From the NCBI GenBank assembly GCA_025354885.1, contig JANXLY010000405.1:1-38398 (forward strand): 38,398 nt of DNA, given 5' to 3'. How positions within the stretch are numbered: the stretch's first letter is position 1; each line of letters starts with the position of its first letter. Made by a program: the position numbers and the translations under genes. Below the pieces are notes generated by a model. The model was not told where the DNA came from and did not search any database. It saw only the letters and a program-made list of their open reading frames with translations. This DNA comes from Acidobacteriota bacterium (lineage in GTDB: Bacteria; Acidobacteriota; Terriglobia; Bryobacterales; Bryobacteraceae). Shown in pieces: positions 14,669-23,082 of this stretch.

Positions 14669-14874
14669 CGTAATCCTCCACCCACGAACATCACTACTTC
14701 CACTTGAGCCCCCTCCTCCACCAAAATCTCATCCCACTCTGCCTTCCTCACTATCGATCGATTCAACTCCACCGCTACCCGCCCTTCATCCACGGCCAAA
14801 AATTGCAACAGCCCCCGCACCATCAAACCTGCCGGAACAGCCTGCTTCACCCCATTGATTTCAACTGTGATCAA
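14665..14874 (-). CDS. ThiS/MoaD-family sulfur carrier-like protein with extended C-terminus
   Basis: A 69-residue ubiquitin-like protein resembling ThiS, the sulfur carrier of thiamine thiazole synthesis: ITVEINGV at the start, EGRVAVELNRSIV in the middle and VEVVMFVGGG near the end. ThiS must end in Gly-Gly to be adenylated by ThiF. Here Leu-Arg follows GGG, so processing would be needed or the protein has another role. The frame is open to 15003 but the domain begins at the TTG at 14874. Neither thiG nor thiF is adjacent; the next gene is a deacetylase overlapping by four bases. It is divergent from the nuo promoter. Confidence 0.75.
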   Translation of the reverse strand: MITVEINGVKQAVPAGLMVRGLLQFLAVDEGRVAVELNRSIVRKAEWDEILVEEGAQVEVVMFVGGGLR

Positions 14875-14906
14875 CTTCTTTGTAACCTTCTTTCCTCGCA
14901 GGCAGT

Positions 14907-14936
14907 TTGACCACCCTCCGAAACGACAAGTATAAT
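14907..14936 (+). promoter_or_regulatory. Sigma70-type promoter of the nuo operon
   Basis: TTGACC (14907-14912), an 18-base spacer and a perfect TATAAT (14931-14936) precede nuoA. Transcription would begin near 14943, giving a leader of about 53 bases. This is the best housekeeping promoter in the window and fits the constitutive expression expected of complex I. Confidence 0.8.
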
Positions 14937-14995
14937 TAAGAGACGGCAAGCTTCCGCGTCTGAATTTGTTCCAAGCCTCTGCCACTCTCTCATCC

Positions 14996-15394
14996 ATGCC
15001 CACAAATTACAGCGAGATGTACTTCCCGGTACTCGTCCAGATCCTGTTCGCGGCTCTTGTCGCTGGCGGGCTCGTTTTTGCCGGTCTCTTCTTCGGCAAA
15101 CGCAGTAGAAATGCCGCCAAGGATTCCCCCTACGAATCCGGAGTCAAGCCCGTGGGCAATGCTCGCGAACGCTTCTCGGTCAAGTTCTACCTTGTCGCAA
15201 TGCTGTTCATCCTCTTCGATATTGAGGCAGTTTTCCTCTACCCTTGGGCCGTCGTCTACCGGGAACTCGGCATGTTCGGCTTTGTCGAAATGTTACTCTT
15301 CATGGTTCTAGTCCTCAGCGGCTTTTATTTCATCTGGAAAAAAGGCGCTCTCGATTGGACCGCCTCGCCACACCGAAAGTCGAAGGACAGCTAA
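14996..15394 (+). CDS. nuoA: NADH-quinone oxidoreductase subunit A (NuoA)
   Basis: A 132-residue membrane subunit of proton-pumping complex I. Three transmembrane helices are visible, at about 10-30, 65-85 and 95-115. The conserved loop DSPYESGVKPVGNARERFSV and the FYLVAMLFILFDIEAVFLYPWA segment identify it. The ATG at 14996 lacks an evident ribosome site; an upstream in-frame start at 14966 is possible but adds a non-conserved stretch. It opens the nuo operon and is followed by nuoC after six bases; the usual nuoB is missing between them. Confidence 0.95.
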   Translation: MPTNYSEMYFPVLVQILFAALVAGGLVFAGLFFGKRSRNAAKDSPYESGVKPVGNARERFSVKFYLVAMLFILFDIEAVFLYPWAVVYRELGMFGFVEMLLFMVLVLSGFYFIWKKGALDWTASPHRKSKDS

Positions 15395-15400
15395 TCCGGA

Positions 15401-15895
15401 ATGATTTCTGAGCTATTGCAGGATGATCCCCTCGTCGCTGCGCTCGTTGAGCGCTTCGGCACTGCCATTGCATCTGGCACTCTCGAACACGAACAGACGA
15501 TTCTCTACATCACTCCAACGAGCATCGTCGCAGTTTGTACCTTCTTGCGCGACGAACACGAATTCAACCGTGCTTCGAGCGTCACCGCTCTCGATTGGTA
15601 CCCTCAAGAGCCCCGCTTCGAAGTCGTCTATTTGCTCCATTCGATCAAGAGCAATATCCGTCTTCGCCTCAAGTGCCGTCTTTCTGGCGAAAACCCTACG
15701 ATTGACTCGGTAACCAGCGTCTGGCCAGGTGCCAACTGGTATGAGCGCGAAGTCCTCGACCTGTTCGGCATTACCTTCACCAATCATCCTGACCCACGAA
15801 GAATCATGATGCCAGACGACTGGGAAGGCCACCCTCTGCGCAAAGACTTCCCCATCCACGGGCACAAATACGACTACGGCGAAACGAACCAATAA
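15401..15895 (+). CDS. nuoC: NADH-quinone oxidoreductase subunit C (NuoC)
   Basis: A 164-residue peripheral-arm subunit of complex I (30-kDa family), separate from NuoD and not fused to it as in E. coli. The diagnostic region is present: ANWYEREVLDLFGITFTNHP followed by RRIMMPDDWEGHPLRKDFP. In the assembled enzyme it sits beside NuoB and NuoD near the quinone site, so the absence of nuoB in front of it is notable. Six bases separate it from nuoA and 12 from nuoD. Confidence 0.95.
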   Translation: MISELLQDDPLVAALVERFGTAIASGTLEHEQTILYITPTSIVAVCTFLRDEHEFNRASSVTALDWYPQEPRFEVVYLLHSIKSNIRLRLKCRLSGENPTIDSVTSVWPGANWYEREVLDLFGITFTNHPDPRRIMMPDDWEGHPLRKDFPIHGHKYDYGETNQ

Positions 15896-15907
15896 GCGAG
15901 TAGCACT

Positions 15908-17134
15908 ATGAGCGAAACGTTAACCCCCACCGCCACCCTCGAACCGGACCCTTCCAGCGAAGTCGGCTCTACTCGCCGCATGACCCTCAACATGGGTCCC
16001 CAACATCCATCCACCCACGGTGTGCTCCGCATCGTGCTCGAACTCGACGGCGAAACTGTCGTCAGGGCCCAGCCCGAAATCGGCTTTCTCCACACCGGCA
16101 TTGAGAAGCAGTGCGAAACCAAAACCTACCAGCAGGTCATTCCGCTTACGGATCGCGTTGATTACCTCGCCAATCTTTCCAACAATCTTTGCTACTGCCT
16201 CGCTGTAGAAAAGTTGCTCGGAATTGAAGTTCCACCCCGCGCCGTCTGGACTCGCGTTCTTCTCACCGAACTCACGCGCATCAATTCTCATCTCGTCTGG
16301 CTCGGTACACACGCCCTGGACTTGGGCGCAATGTCGATGTTCTTTTATTGCACTCGCGACCGTGAAGAACTGCTCAAGATCTTTGAAATGTTTAGTGGCC
16401 AGCGTCTGATGACCAGCTACTTCCGCATCGGTGGTCTCGCCCTCGATCACCCGCGCGGTGGTCTCGCCGCGACAAAGAAGTTTATCGAGATGTTCCCCTC
16501 GAAAATCGACGAGTACGAAACGCTGCTCGACAACAACCCGATCTGGAAGAACCGTACCATTGGCGTAGGCACGGTTCCAGTCGATACCATGCTCGCCATG
16601 GGCGTTACTGGCCCCATGATTCGTGCCGCAGGCATTCCCTGGGACGCCCGAAAAGATGAGCCCTATTCGGGCTACCAGAATTTTGAATTCGACGTACCCA
16701 CGCGCACTGAGAACGATGTCTACGCTCGATACCGCGTGCGGATGGAAGAAATGCGCCAGTCCCTGCGCATCATGGGCCAGGCCCTCGAAGGCATGCCAGA
16801 AGGCCCGGTTCAGGCAGACGCGCCCAAGGTGGTCCTTCCCCAACGCGAAAAAATGAAGACTCAGATGGAAGCCCTGATCTACCATTTTAAGATCGTCACT
16901 GAAGGCGTCCGCGTCCCACCGGGCGAGGTATATCAGGTAATCGAATCCCCACGTGGCGAACTTGGTTATTACGTCGTTTCTGATGGCACTTCCAAGCCCT
17001 TCCGCGTTCATATGCGCACCCCAAGCTTCGGCAACATTCAGGCCCTCGGTGTGATGTGCGAAGGAGGCTTGATCGCCGACACCATCTCCTGCATGGGCTC
17101 GATGGATTTCGTACTCGGAGATACAGACCGTTAA
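15908..17134 (+). CDS. nuoD: NADH-quinone oxidoreductase subunit D (NuoD)
   Basis: The 49-kDa subunit, 408 residues, which forms the quinone-binding cavity with NuoB. Family signatures are visible in order: NMGPQHPSTHGVLR, GFLHTGIEKQCETKTYQQ, LTELTRINSHLVWLG, and the C-terminal GSMDFVLGDTDR. About 18 non-conserved residues precede the domain. A weak GCGAG box is upstream. The nuoE start lies one base beyond its stop. Confidence 0.97.
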   Translation: MSETLTPTATLEPDPSSEVGSTRRMTLNMGPQHPSTHGVLRIVLELDGETVVRAQPEIGFLHTGIEKQCETKTYQQVIPLTDRVDYLANLSNNLCYCLAVEKLLGIEVPPRAVWTRVLLTELTRINSHLVWLGTHALDLGAMSMFFYCTRDREELLKIFEMFSGQRLMTSYFRIGGLALDHPRGGLAATKKFIEMFPSKIDEYETLLDNNPIWKNRTIGVGTVPVDTMLAMGVTGPMIRAAGIPWDARKDEPYSGYQNFEFDVPTRTENDVYARYRVRMEEMRQSLRIMGQALEGMPEGPVQADAPKVVLPQREKMKTQMEALIYHFKIVTEGVRVPPGEVYQVIESPRGELGYYVVSDGTSKPFRVHMRTPSFGNIQALGVMCEGGLIADTISCMGSMDFVLGDTDR

Positions 17135-17135
17135 C

Positions 17136-17618
17136 ATGACATTCACGCCCGCAACCGAAAAAATACTCCAGGATATCTGGTCCCGCTACCCGGAAGGCCG
17201 CAAACGTTCGGCTGTCATTCCGATGCTCATGTACGCCCAGGACGAACTCGGTCAAGTCTCGCAGGAGCTGGTTGCCGAAGTCGCCAAACGCTGTGAAGTT
17301 TCCCCATTGCAGGTTGAAGAAGTTGTTGGCTACTACTCGATGCTCAACAAGCAGCGCATGGGCAAGCACCATGTTCAGATCTGCACCAACATCGCCTGCC
17401 TTCTCACAGGTGGCGAAGAGCTTTGGCACCATGCCACAAAACGCCTCGGCATCGGCCATAAACAAGTTACTGCCGATGGCCTGATTTCTCTCGAAGAAGT
17501 GGAATGCGCCGGTGCCTGTTCGTGGGCCCCCTGTGTCGTCGATGGCTTCGACTACCACCACAAGGTTACGATCGAAAAACTGGATCAACTACTTGACTCC
17601 ATCCAGAAGGTTCAATAG
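17136..17618 (+). CDS. nuoE: NADH-quinone oxidoreductase subunit E (NuoE)
   Basis: The 24-kDa thioredoxin-like subunit, 160 residues, carrying the 2Fe-2S cluster N1a. Ligands are Cys83 and Cys88 (CTNIAC) and Cys124 and Cys128 (CAGAC). The N-terminal helical bundle has the typical YPEGRKRSAVIPMLMYAQDE. With NuoF and NuoG it forms the NADH dehydrogenase module at the tip of the cytoplasmic arm. Confidence 0.96.
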   Translation: MTFTPATEKILQDIWSRYPEGRKRSAVIPMLMYAQDELGQVSQELVAEVAKRCEVSPLQVEEVVGYYSMLNKQRMGKHHVQICTNIACLLTGGEELWHHATKRLGIGHKQVTADGLISLEEVECAGACSWAPCVVDGFDYHHKVTIEKLDQLLDSIQKVQ

Positions 17619-17636
17619 GCAATAAGGAGCATCTCA

Positions 17637-18947
17637 ATGTTCAACGAACCACATCCCGACGAAGTCCGAATCATCAGCAGAAGATTTGGTCGCCCCAATT
17701 CGGCTTCAATCGACACCTATCTCGCCGACGAAGGCTATCAGGCTTTTCTCAAAGCGATTGAGATGACTCCCGAGCAGATCATCGACGAGCTCAAGCTCTC
17801 GAATCTCCGTGGCCGCGGCGGTGCCGGTTTCCCCACAGGCTTGAAGTGGAGCTTCATCCCCCGCGACAATCCAAAACAGAAGTACGTCGTTGTCAATGCC
17901 GATGAATCCGAACCCGGCACCTGCAAAGATCGTTTGCTCATTCAGAACGACCCTCATCAACTCATCGAGGGCTGCCTCATCGCCGCCCGCACTATCGGTT
18001 GCAAGCTCGGATATATCTACATCCGAGGTGAGTATCGCTATCTCATCGACATCATGGATAAGGCCCTCGCTGAGGCCTACGCACATGGCTTCCTCGGCAA
18101 GAACATCAAGGGTAGTGGTCTCGATTTTGATCTCTACACCCACACAGGCGCTGGTGCTTATGAGTGTGGAGAAGAGTCCGCGCTGCTCGAATCCCTCGAA
18201 GGCAAACGTGGCGTTCCCCGCATCCGTCCTCCCTTTCCAGCAGTCAGCGGTCTCTACGCTTCGCCCACAGTTCTCAACAACGTCGAAACCTTCGCCACCG
18301 TCCCAGCGGTCCTGCGCATGGGCGGTCAAGCCTACGCCGACATCGGTACGCCCAAGAACGGCGGTACCCGTATGCTCTGCGTCTCGGGCCACGTCAATCG
18401 GCCCGGTGTCTATGAAGTTCCCCTCGGTTTTTCAATGCAGAAAATGATCTATGAAGTCTGCGGTGGTATTCGCAACGGCAAGAAGTTGAAGGCTGTCATC
18501 CCCGGTGGATCTTCTTCTCCTGTACTCAAAGCGGACGAATGCGACTTCCCCATGGATTACGACAACTACGCGCGCATGAAGACCATGGCCGGTTCTGGCG
18601 GCATGATGGTCATGGACGAAGATACCGACATCGTCAAGGTCGCTCTTCGAACCATGCGCTTCTACGCACACGAATCCTGCGGCTGGTGCATCCCTTGCCG
18701 TGAAGGGACAACCTGGCTCCGTAAAATTCTCACTCGCATGGACGAAGGTACCGGCCGCCGTGCCGACATCGATCTCATCAGTGAACTCGCCAAAAACATG
18801 CTGGGTCGTACCTTCTGCCCGCTTGGCGATGCGGCTGCCATGCCCACCATTGGTTTCGTGGAGAAATTCCGCGAAGAATTTGAAGCCCGTCTGCGCGAGA
18901 ACGTTGTACCTGTCACCTCGCCAGACCAACTGATTGCGATTAGCTAA
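17637..18947 (+). CDS. nuoF: NADH-quinone oxidoreductase subunit F (NuoF)
   Basis: The 51-kDa subunit, 436 residues, which binds NADH and FMN and passes electrons to cluster N3. Visible are the FMN/NADH glycine-rich GRGGAGFPTGLKW, VNADESEPGTCKDR, the GAYECGEESALLESLEGKRG segment, and the N3 ligands in ESCGWCIPCREGT plus the cysteine of RTFCPLGD. A strong AAGGAG box (17624-17629) stands seven bases before the ATG. Only two bases separate its stop from nuoG. Confidence 0.97.
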   Translation: MFNEPHPDEVRIISRRFGRPNSASIDTYLADEGYQAFLKAIEMTPEQIIDELKLSNLRGRGGAGFPTGLKWSFIPRDNPKQKYVVVNADESEPGTCKDRLLIQNDPHQLIEGCLIAARTIGCKLGYIYIRGEYRYLIDIMDKALAEAYAHGFLGKNIKGSGLDFDLYTHTGAGAYECGEESALLESLEGKRGVPRIRPPFPAVSGLYASPTVLNNVETFATVPAVLRMGGQAYADIGTPKNGGTRMLCVSGHVNRPGVYEVPLGFSMQKMIYEVCGGIRNGKKLKAVIPGGSSSPVLKADECDFPMDYDNYARMKTMAGSGGMMVMDEDTDIVKVALRTMRFYAHESCGWCIPCREGTTWLRKILTRMDEGTGRRADIDLISELAKNMLGRTFCPLGDAAAMPTIGFVEKFREEFEARLRENVVPVTSPDQLIAIS

Positions 18948-18949
18948 CT

Positions 18950-21058
18950 ATGTCGACTCCCGCTGCCGCACCCCCAACCACCGTCAACTTCACCGTCGAT
19001 GGCCGCCAGATCTCAGCCCCTCCGGGCACGCTGCTGATTGACGCCTGCAAACGAGCTGGCATCGAAATTCCTGCTTTCTGTTACTACGAAGGCTACTCGC
19101 TGCAGGCCGCCTGCCGCATGTGTCTCGTCGAAGTAGAAAAAATGCCCAAGCTCCAGACGGCCTGCACTCTACCGGTGATGGAAGGCATGATCGTTCGTAG
19201 CGAAACCGAGCAATTGGCCAAAGCCCGTAAGGGCACTCTCGAATTCCTGCTCACCAACCACCCCCTCGATTGCCCGGTCTGCGACAAAGGTGGCGAATGT
19301 GAACTTCAGGACATGGTTTTTCGCTATGGTGCCGGTGAATCCCGCTTCACTGAAACCAAGAATCACGAGCCAGAGCGCCAATGGTCTCCCGTAGTGTTTT
19401 ACGACCCGGCCCGTTGCATCCTCTGCTACCGCTGTGTTCGTGCCTGCAACGAAGGCATGGGCGTTGGCGCGCTAGGCGTTACCAACCGGGGAGTCTTCTC
19501 CGAGATCGCCCCCAACATGGGCGATCATCTCGATTGCGACGAGTGCGGCGCTTGTATCGACATCTGCCCTGTCGGCGCACTTACGTCCAATACTTACCGC
19601 TACAAAACACGTCCCTGGGAAATGCAGCATGTCGGCACCGCCTGTACCCATTGCTCCAATGGCTGCAAGACCACCCTCGGTGTCCGCAACGATGAAATCG
19701 TGCGTGGCAACAACCGCGACCGTTCCGGCATCAACGGAGAGTTCCTCTGCGTCAAAGGCCGCTACGGCTTCGACTTCAACTCTCATGAAGACCGCCTCAC
19801 TTCGCCCATGATTCGCACCAACGGCAAGCTCGAAGCTGTCTCCTGGTCCAGGGCCCTGGGCTTTGTCGCCGAAAAATTCAAGTCCACCCAGGCCGCTGGC
19901 GGCAACTTCGGAGTCATCGCCGACACCCACCTCTCCAACGAAGAACTCTTCTACTTGCAGAAATTCACTCGCACCGGCCTCAAGACATCTAACATCGATC
20001 ACTCGCGCTCGGGCGACTTTGTCACTTTGCTCGATGCCGTCTCCGGTCAACTCGAGAGTCTCGCTACTGCCGATGACCTCTACAAGTCCAAGGCTTCTCT
20101 CGTCATCGGTGCCGACCTTTCACAACAGCATCCCTTCCTCGCCTTTCAGTTGCGCGCCGCTGTCCGCCACTTCAAGTCGAAGATTTACACAGTCACTCCC
20201 GGGCCTGTCCGCGAAGCGAATTACGCAGCTTCTTCCATCACTGCCCCGATGGGTTCAGAATTCGAAGCGCTCCATCAACTCACAGAAAAACTCAAGACCG
20301 AAAAAGAGCTCGTCATCCTCTTCGGCGATTCGATCAAGGGCCAGCGTGTTCGCGACCTCGTCGCCTGGGCCTCTTCGCTCGGCATTCCCGTAAAGTACGT
20401 CTGCCTGGTCGACTATTCCAATTCGCGCGGCGCAATGGATATGGGCGCGATGCCCAACCTGCTTCCGGGTTTTCAACCGGATCCTCATCCTGGCCTTTCT
20501 GAAGCGCAGATGCTCGCCAGCGTGGATCTCGACGTCCTTTGGGTCGTTGGTGCCAATCCGCTCCAGCACAAAACACTTGCCTCGAAAAAAGCTTTCGTCG
20601 TTGTCCACACCATGTTCCTCGACGAAACCGCTTCGCGTGCCGACGTCATCTTCCCTTCCGCTTCGGCTTACGAAAAGAACGGAACGGTCACTAACGTCAC
20701 TGGCCAGGTACAGCGCCTGAAAGCTGCTGTCCGCACCATGGGCACCAAAGCCGATCTCGAAATCCTTGGCCTGATCGCCAAAGAAATGGGATTCGCCGCC
20801 GAAATCGGAGTCTGGTCTCACGACATCGTTTTTAAGGAGATCCACAAATCCGTGCGGGGCTATAATGTTCCTTTGCCAATCCTCATTACGGGCGGCGCGG
20901 CTTCGACTACTCCGGTCAACGGTCGTGTTCCGGTCGAAGTCCTCATAGATGAAATTCGTTCCGCAGGTGATACGCTTTTCACTTCCGGCTCGCTTGGCCG
21001 GCACTCCAAGCTACTCACTAGCGTTCCTGAATTCCCTGGTGCACTCTACAAAAGATGA
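18950..21058 (+). CDS. nuoG: NADH-quinone oxidoreductase subunit G (NuoG)
   Basis: The 75-kDa subunit, 702 residues. The N-terminal 2Fe-2S ferredoxin domain has Cys44, Cys55, Cys58 and Cys72. The His-ligated N5 region (HPLDCPVCDKGGECELQD) and the N4 pair (CILCYRCVRAC, CDECGACIDICPVG) follow. CTHCSNGC plus the cysteine of FLCVKGR is the extra N7 cluster found in only some bacteria. The rest is a molybdopterin-oxidoreductase-like fold. It is shorter than the E. coli subunit (about 900 residues). Its stop overlaps the nuoH start by four bases (ATGA). Confidence 0.96.
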   Translation: MSTPAAAPPTTVNFTVDGRQISAPPGTLLIDACKRAGIEIPAFCYYEGYSLQAACRMCLVEVEKMPKLQTACTLPVMEGMIVRSETEQLAKARKGTLEFLLTNHPLDCPVCDKGGECELQDMVFRYGAGESRFTETKNHEPERQWSPVVFYDPARCILCYRCVRACNEGMGVGALGVTNRGVFSEIAPNMGDHLDCDECGACIDICPVGALTSNTYRYKTRPWEMQHVGTACTHCSNGCKTTLGVRNDEIVRGNNRDRSGINGEFLCVKGRYGFDFNSHEDRLTSPMIRTNGKLEAVSWSRALGFVAEKFKSTQAAGGNFGVIADTHLSNEELFYLQKFTRTGLKTSNIDHSRSGDFVTLLDAVSGQLESLATADDLYKSKASLVIGADLSQQHPFLAFQLRAAVRHFKSKIYTVTPGPVREANYAASSITAPMGSEFEALHQLTEKLKTEKELVILFGDSIKGQRVRDLVAWASSLGIPVKYVCLVDYSNSRGAMDMGAMPNLLPGFQPDPHPGLSEAQMLASVDLDVLWVVGANPLQHKTLASKKAFVVVHTMFLDETASRADVIFPSASAYEKNGTVTNVTGQVQRLKAAVRTMGTKADLEILGLIAKEMGFAAEIGVWSHDIVFKEIHKSVRGYNVPLPILITGGAASTTPVNGRVPVEVLIDEIRSAGDTLFTSGSLGRHSKLLTSVPEFPGALYKR

Positions 21059-22263
21059 ACTTCTTTCTCATCAGCCTAATCAAAACTGGCATCGTCGCTG
21101 GAGCCCTCCTCACGACGCTTGCCTACCTCCAGTGGATTGAACGCAAGGTCCTTGCCCACATCCAGCTCCGCCTCGGACCCTATCGAGTCGGTCCCCACGG
21201 CCTTCTGCAACCTCTAGCCGACGTCATCAAACTTATGACCAAGGAAGGCTTCGTGCCCTCCCACGTCAACCTCTTCTTCTACATCCTTGCTCCCTTCCTC
21301 GCCGTTCTCTGCGCCTTGATATCGATCTGCGTGATTCCCTTCGGGCCGAGCGTCGAAATCTTCGGTATCCGCACAGACCTCGGCCTCGCAGATCTCAACA
21401 TAGGCGTTCTCTTCGTCCTCGCCATCTCAAGCGTCGGAGTCTATGGTGTTGCTCTCGGTGGCTGGGCTTCCAATAACAAATACTCCCTGCTCGGTGGCCT
21501 CCGCAGTTCGGCGCAGATGATCAGCTACGAACTCCCGATGGCCATCGCCCTAGTCACCCCGCTCCTGCTCCTCAACGATCTTTCGCTCCGCACCATCGTG
21601 AATGAACAGGCCGGCTTCTACCTCGGCTTCATCCCGCGCTGGACCATCTTCCAGATGCCCTTCCCACAGGTCTTCAGTTTCCTCATCTTCCTCGTCAGTG
21701 CCTTCGCCGAAACCAACCGCGTACCCTTCGATTTGCCCGAAGCCGAAAACGAACTCGTCGGTGGTTTCCACACCGAATACAGTTCGCTCAACTTCGCCGC
21801 CTTCTTCATGGCCGAATACGCAAACATGATCACCGTCACCTGCATGACGACGGTCCTCTTCCTCGGTGGCTGGCACCCACTCTGGCCTGCCGAATACGGT
21901 AGCGATTTCGTCCCGGTCCTGCTGCTCCTCGCCGGCTCAGGCATGCTGCTGTATCACGGCGTCATGCAGCCGATCAAGGGTCGTCCCTGGGATAAGCTCA
22001 CTCTGCCTGCCGCCGGCCTCATCTTCGGTGCCCTCGCCCTGATATTCCTGGTCCCGGTCCTCAAGCCTGTCCTGATGCCCCTCTTCTGGTTTGTCGCCAA
22101 GACCGGAATGCTCCTCTTCATCTTCATCTGGGTGCGTGGCACCTTGCCCCGCTTCCGCTATGACCAACTCATGAACTTCACCTGGAAGTTCCTATTTCCC
22201 TTTGCCATCGTCAATCTGCTGATCACCGCATTTGCCGTTGCGCTGCAAGGGCCGAAACACTAG
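21055..22263 (+). CDS. nuoH: NADH-quinone oxidoreductase subunit H (NuoH)
   Basis: A 402-residue, eight-helix membrane subunit joining the two arms and lining the quinone channel. Hallmarks are AYLQWIERKVLAHIQLRLGP, YRVGPHGLLQPLADVIKL and AFAETNRVPFDLPEAENELV (the cytoplasmic loop). It is somewhat longer than the E. coli protein (325), with an additional hydrophobic C-terminal region. nuoI normally follows nuoH; here the next gene, four bases on, is nuoJ. Confidence 0.96.
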   Translation: MNFFLISLIKTGIVAGALLTTLAYLQWIERKVLAHIQLRLGPYRVGPHGLLQPLADVIKLMTKEGFVPSHVNLFFYILAPFLAVLCALISICVIPFGPSVEIFGIRTDLGLADLNIGVLFVLAISSVGVYGVALGGWASNNKYSLLGGLRSSAQMISYELPMAIALVTPLLLLNDLSLRTIVNEQAGFYLGFIPRWTIFQMPFPQVFSFLIFLVSAFAETNRVPFDLPEAENELVGGFHTEYSSLNFAAFFMAEYANMITVTCMTTVLFLGGWHPLWPAEYGSDFVPVLLLLAGSGMLLYHGVMQPIKGRPWDKLTLPAAGLIFGALALIFLVPVLKPVLMPLFWFVAKTGMLLFIFIWVRGTLPRFRYDQLMNFTWKFLFPFAIVNLLITAFAVALQGPKH

Positions 22264-22267
22264 CGCC

Positions 22268-22765
22268 ATGGACCTTATCCTCTTCCTCCTCTTCGCCGCA
22301 CTTGCTGTAGCCTGCGCAGTCTCGCTTGTGGTGCAAAAGCACCCGATCGGCAGCGCGCTTTCCCTGATCGGTGTCATGGGTTCGCTCGCCGTTCTCTACC
22401 TTCTGCTCGGTGCTGAATTTATTGCTGCCGTCCAGATGATCGTCTACGCCGGAGCCATCATGGTGCTCTTTGTCTTTGTGATCATGCTGCTCAACGCCGG
22501 CTCAGAGACGTCCACGGGTCTCTCCTGGCCTTCGAAACTCCTCGGCATCCCGCTGCTCACTGTTTTTCTCGGCCTGCTCGCTTACCTGCTCCAGCGCATG
22601 TCCCCTTCCATGGGCTTTGTTACTTTCGGGGCCTTCAACACAGGCGCGAAAGAAATCGGCCAGAGCCTCTTCACTAAATACCTGCTGCCCTTTGAAGTCA
22701 CCAGCGTCCTCGTACTGATCGCCATCCTCGGTGCCATCGTACTGGCCCGCAAGGAGATCGACTAA
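22268..22765 (+). CDS. nuoJ: NADH-quinone oxidoreductase subunit J (NuoJ)
   Basis: A 165-residue membrane subunit with five transmembrane helices. [20 protein letters not shown] is the conserved third helix containing the pi-bulge. The frame opens at 22232 inside nuoH, but the conserved start [13 protein letters not shown] is at 22268, four bases after the nuoH stop. Its stop codon shares one base with the nuoK start (TAATG). Confidence 0.95.
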   Translation: MDLILFLLFAALAVACAVSLVVQKHPIGSALSLIGVMGSLAVLYLLLGAEFIAAVQMIVYAGAIMVLFVFVIMLLNAGSETSTGLSWPSKLLGIPLLTVFLGLLAYLLQRMSPSMGFVTFGAFNTGAKEIGQSLFTKYLLPFEVTSVLVLIAILGAIVLARKEID

Positions 22766-23082
22766 TGCCACAACTCAACGCCGTCCCCATGTCCTGGTAC
22801 CTCATTCTGAGCGCCATACTGTTTACTCTCGGCGTGGCCGGCTTTCTTTTTCGCCGCAACATCATCACGGTCTTCATGTCGATTGAACTCATGCTCAATG
22901 CTGTCAACCTCAGCTTCGTCGCCTTCTCCCATCACCTCCGTCAGGTCGACGGACAAATTTTTACCTTCTTCGTGATGGTTGTTGCCGCAGCCGAAGCCGC
23001 CGTTGGACTCGCCATCATTCTCACGGTCTTCAAAAACCGCAAAACTCTTTCCATCGACGAGGTCAGCTCGCTGAAACACTAA
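22765..23082 (+). CDS. nuoK: NADH-quinone oxidoreductase subunit K (NuoK)
   Basis: A 105-residue, three-helix membrane subunit. The family motif [20 protein letters not shown] carries the membrane glutamate used in proton translocation, and a second glutamate lies in [12 protein letters not shown]. It overlaps nuoJ and nuoL by one base each (TAATG), indicating coupled translation. Confidence 0.96.
   Translation: MPQLNAVPMSWYLILSAILFTLGVAGFLFRRNIITVFMSIELMLNAVNLSFVAFSHHLRQVDGQIFTFFVMVVAAAEAAVGLAIILTVFKNRKTLSIDEVSSLKH

Noticed and set aside
15920-17146. 408-residue open frame antisense to nuoD
   Set aside because: It mirrors nuoD; long antisense frames arise here from the strong C-ending codon bias and there is no ribosome site or recognisable product.
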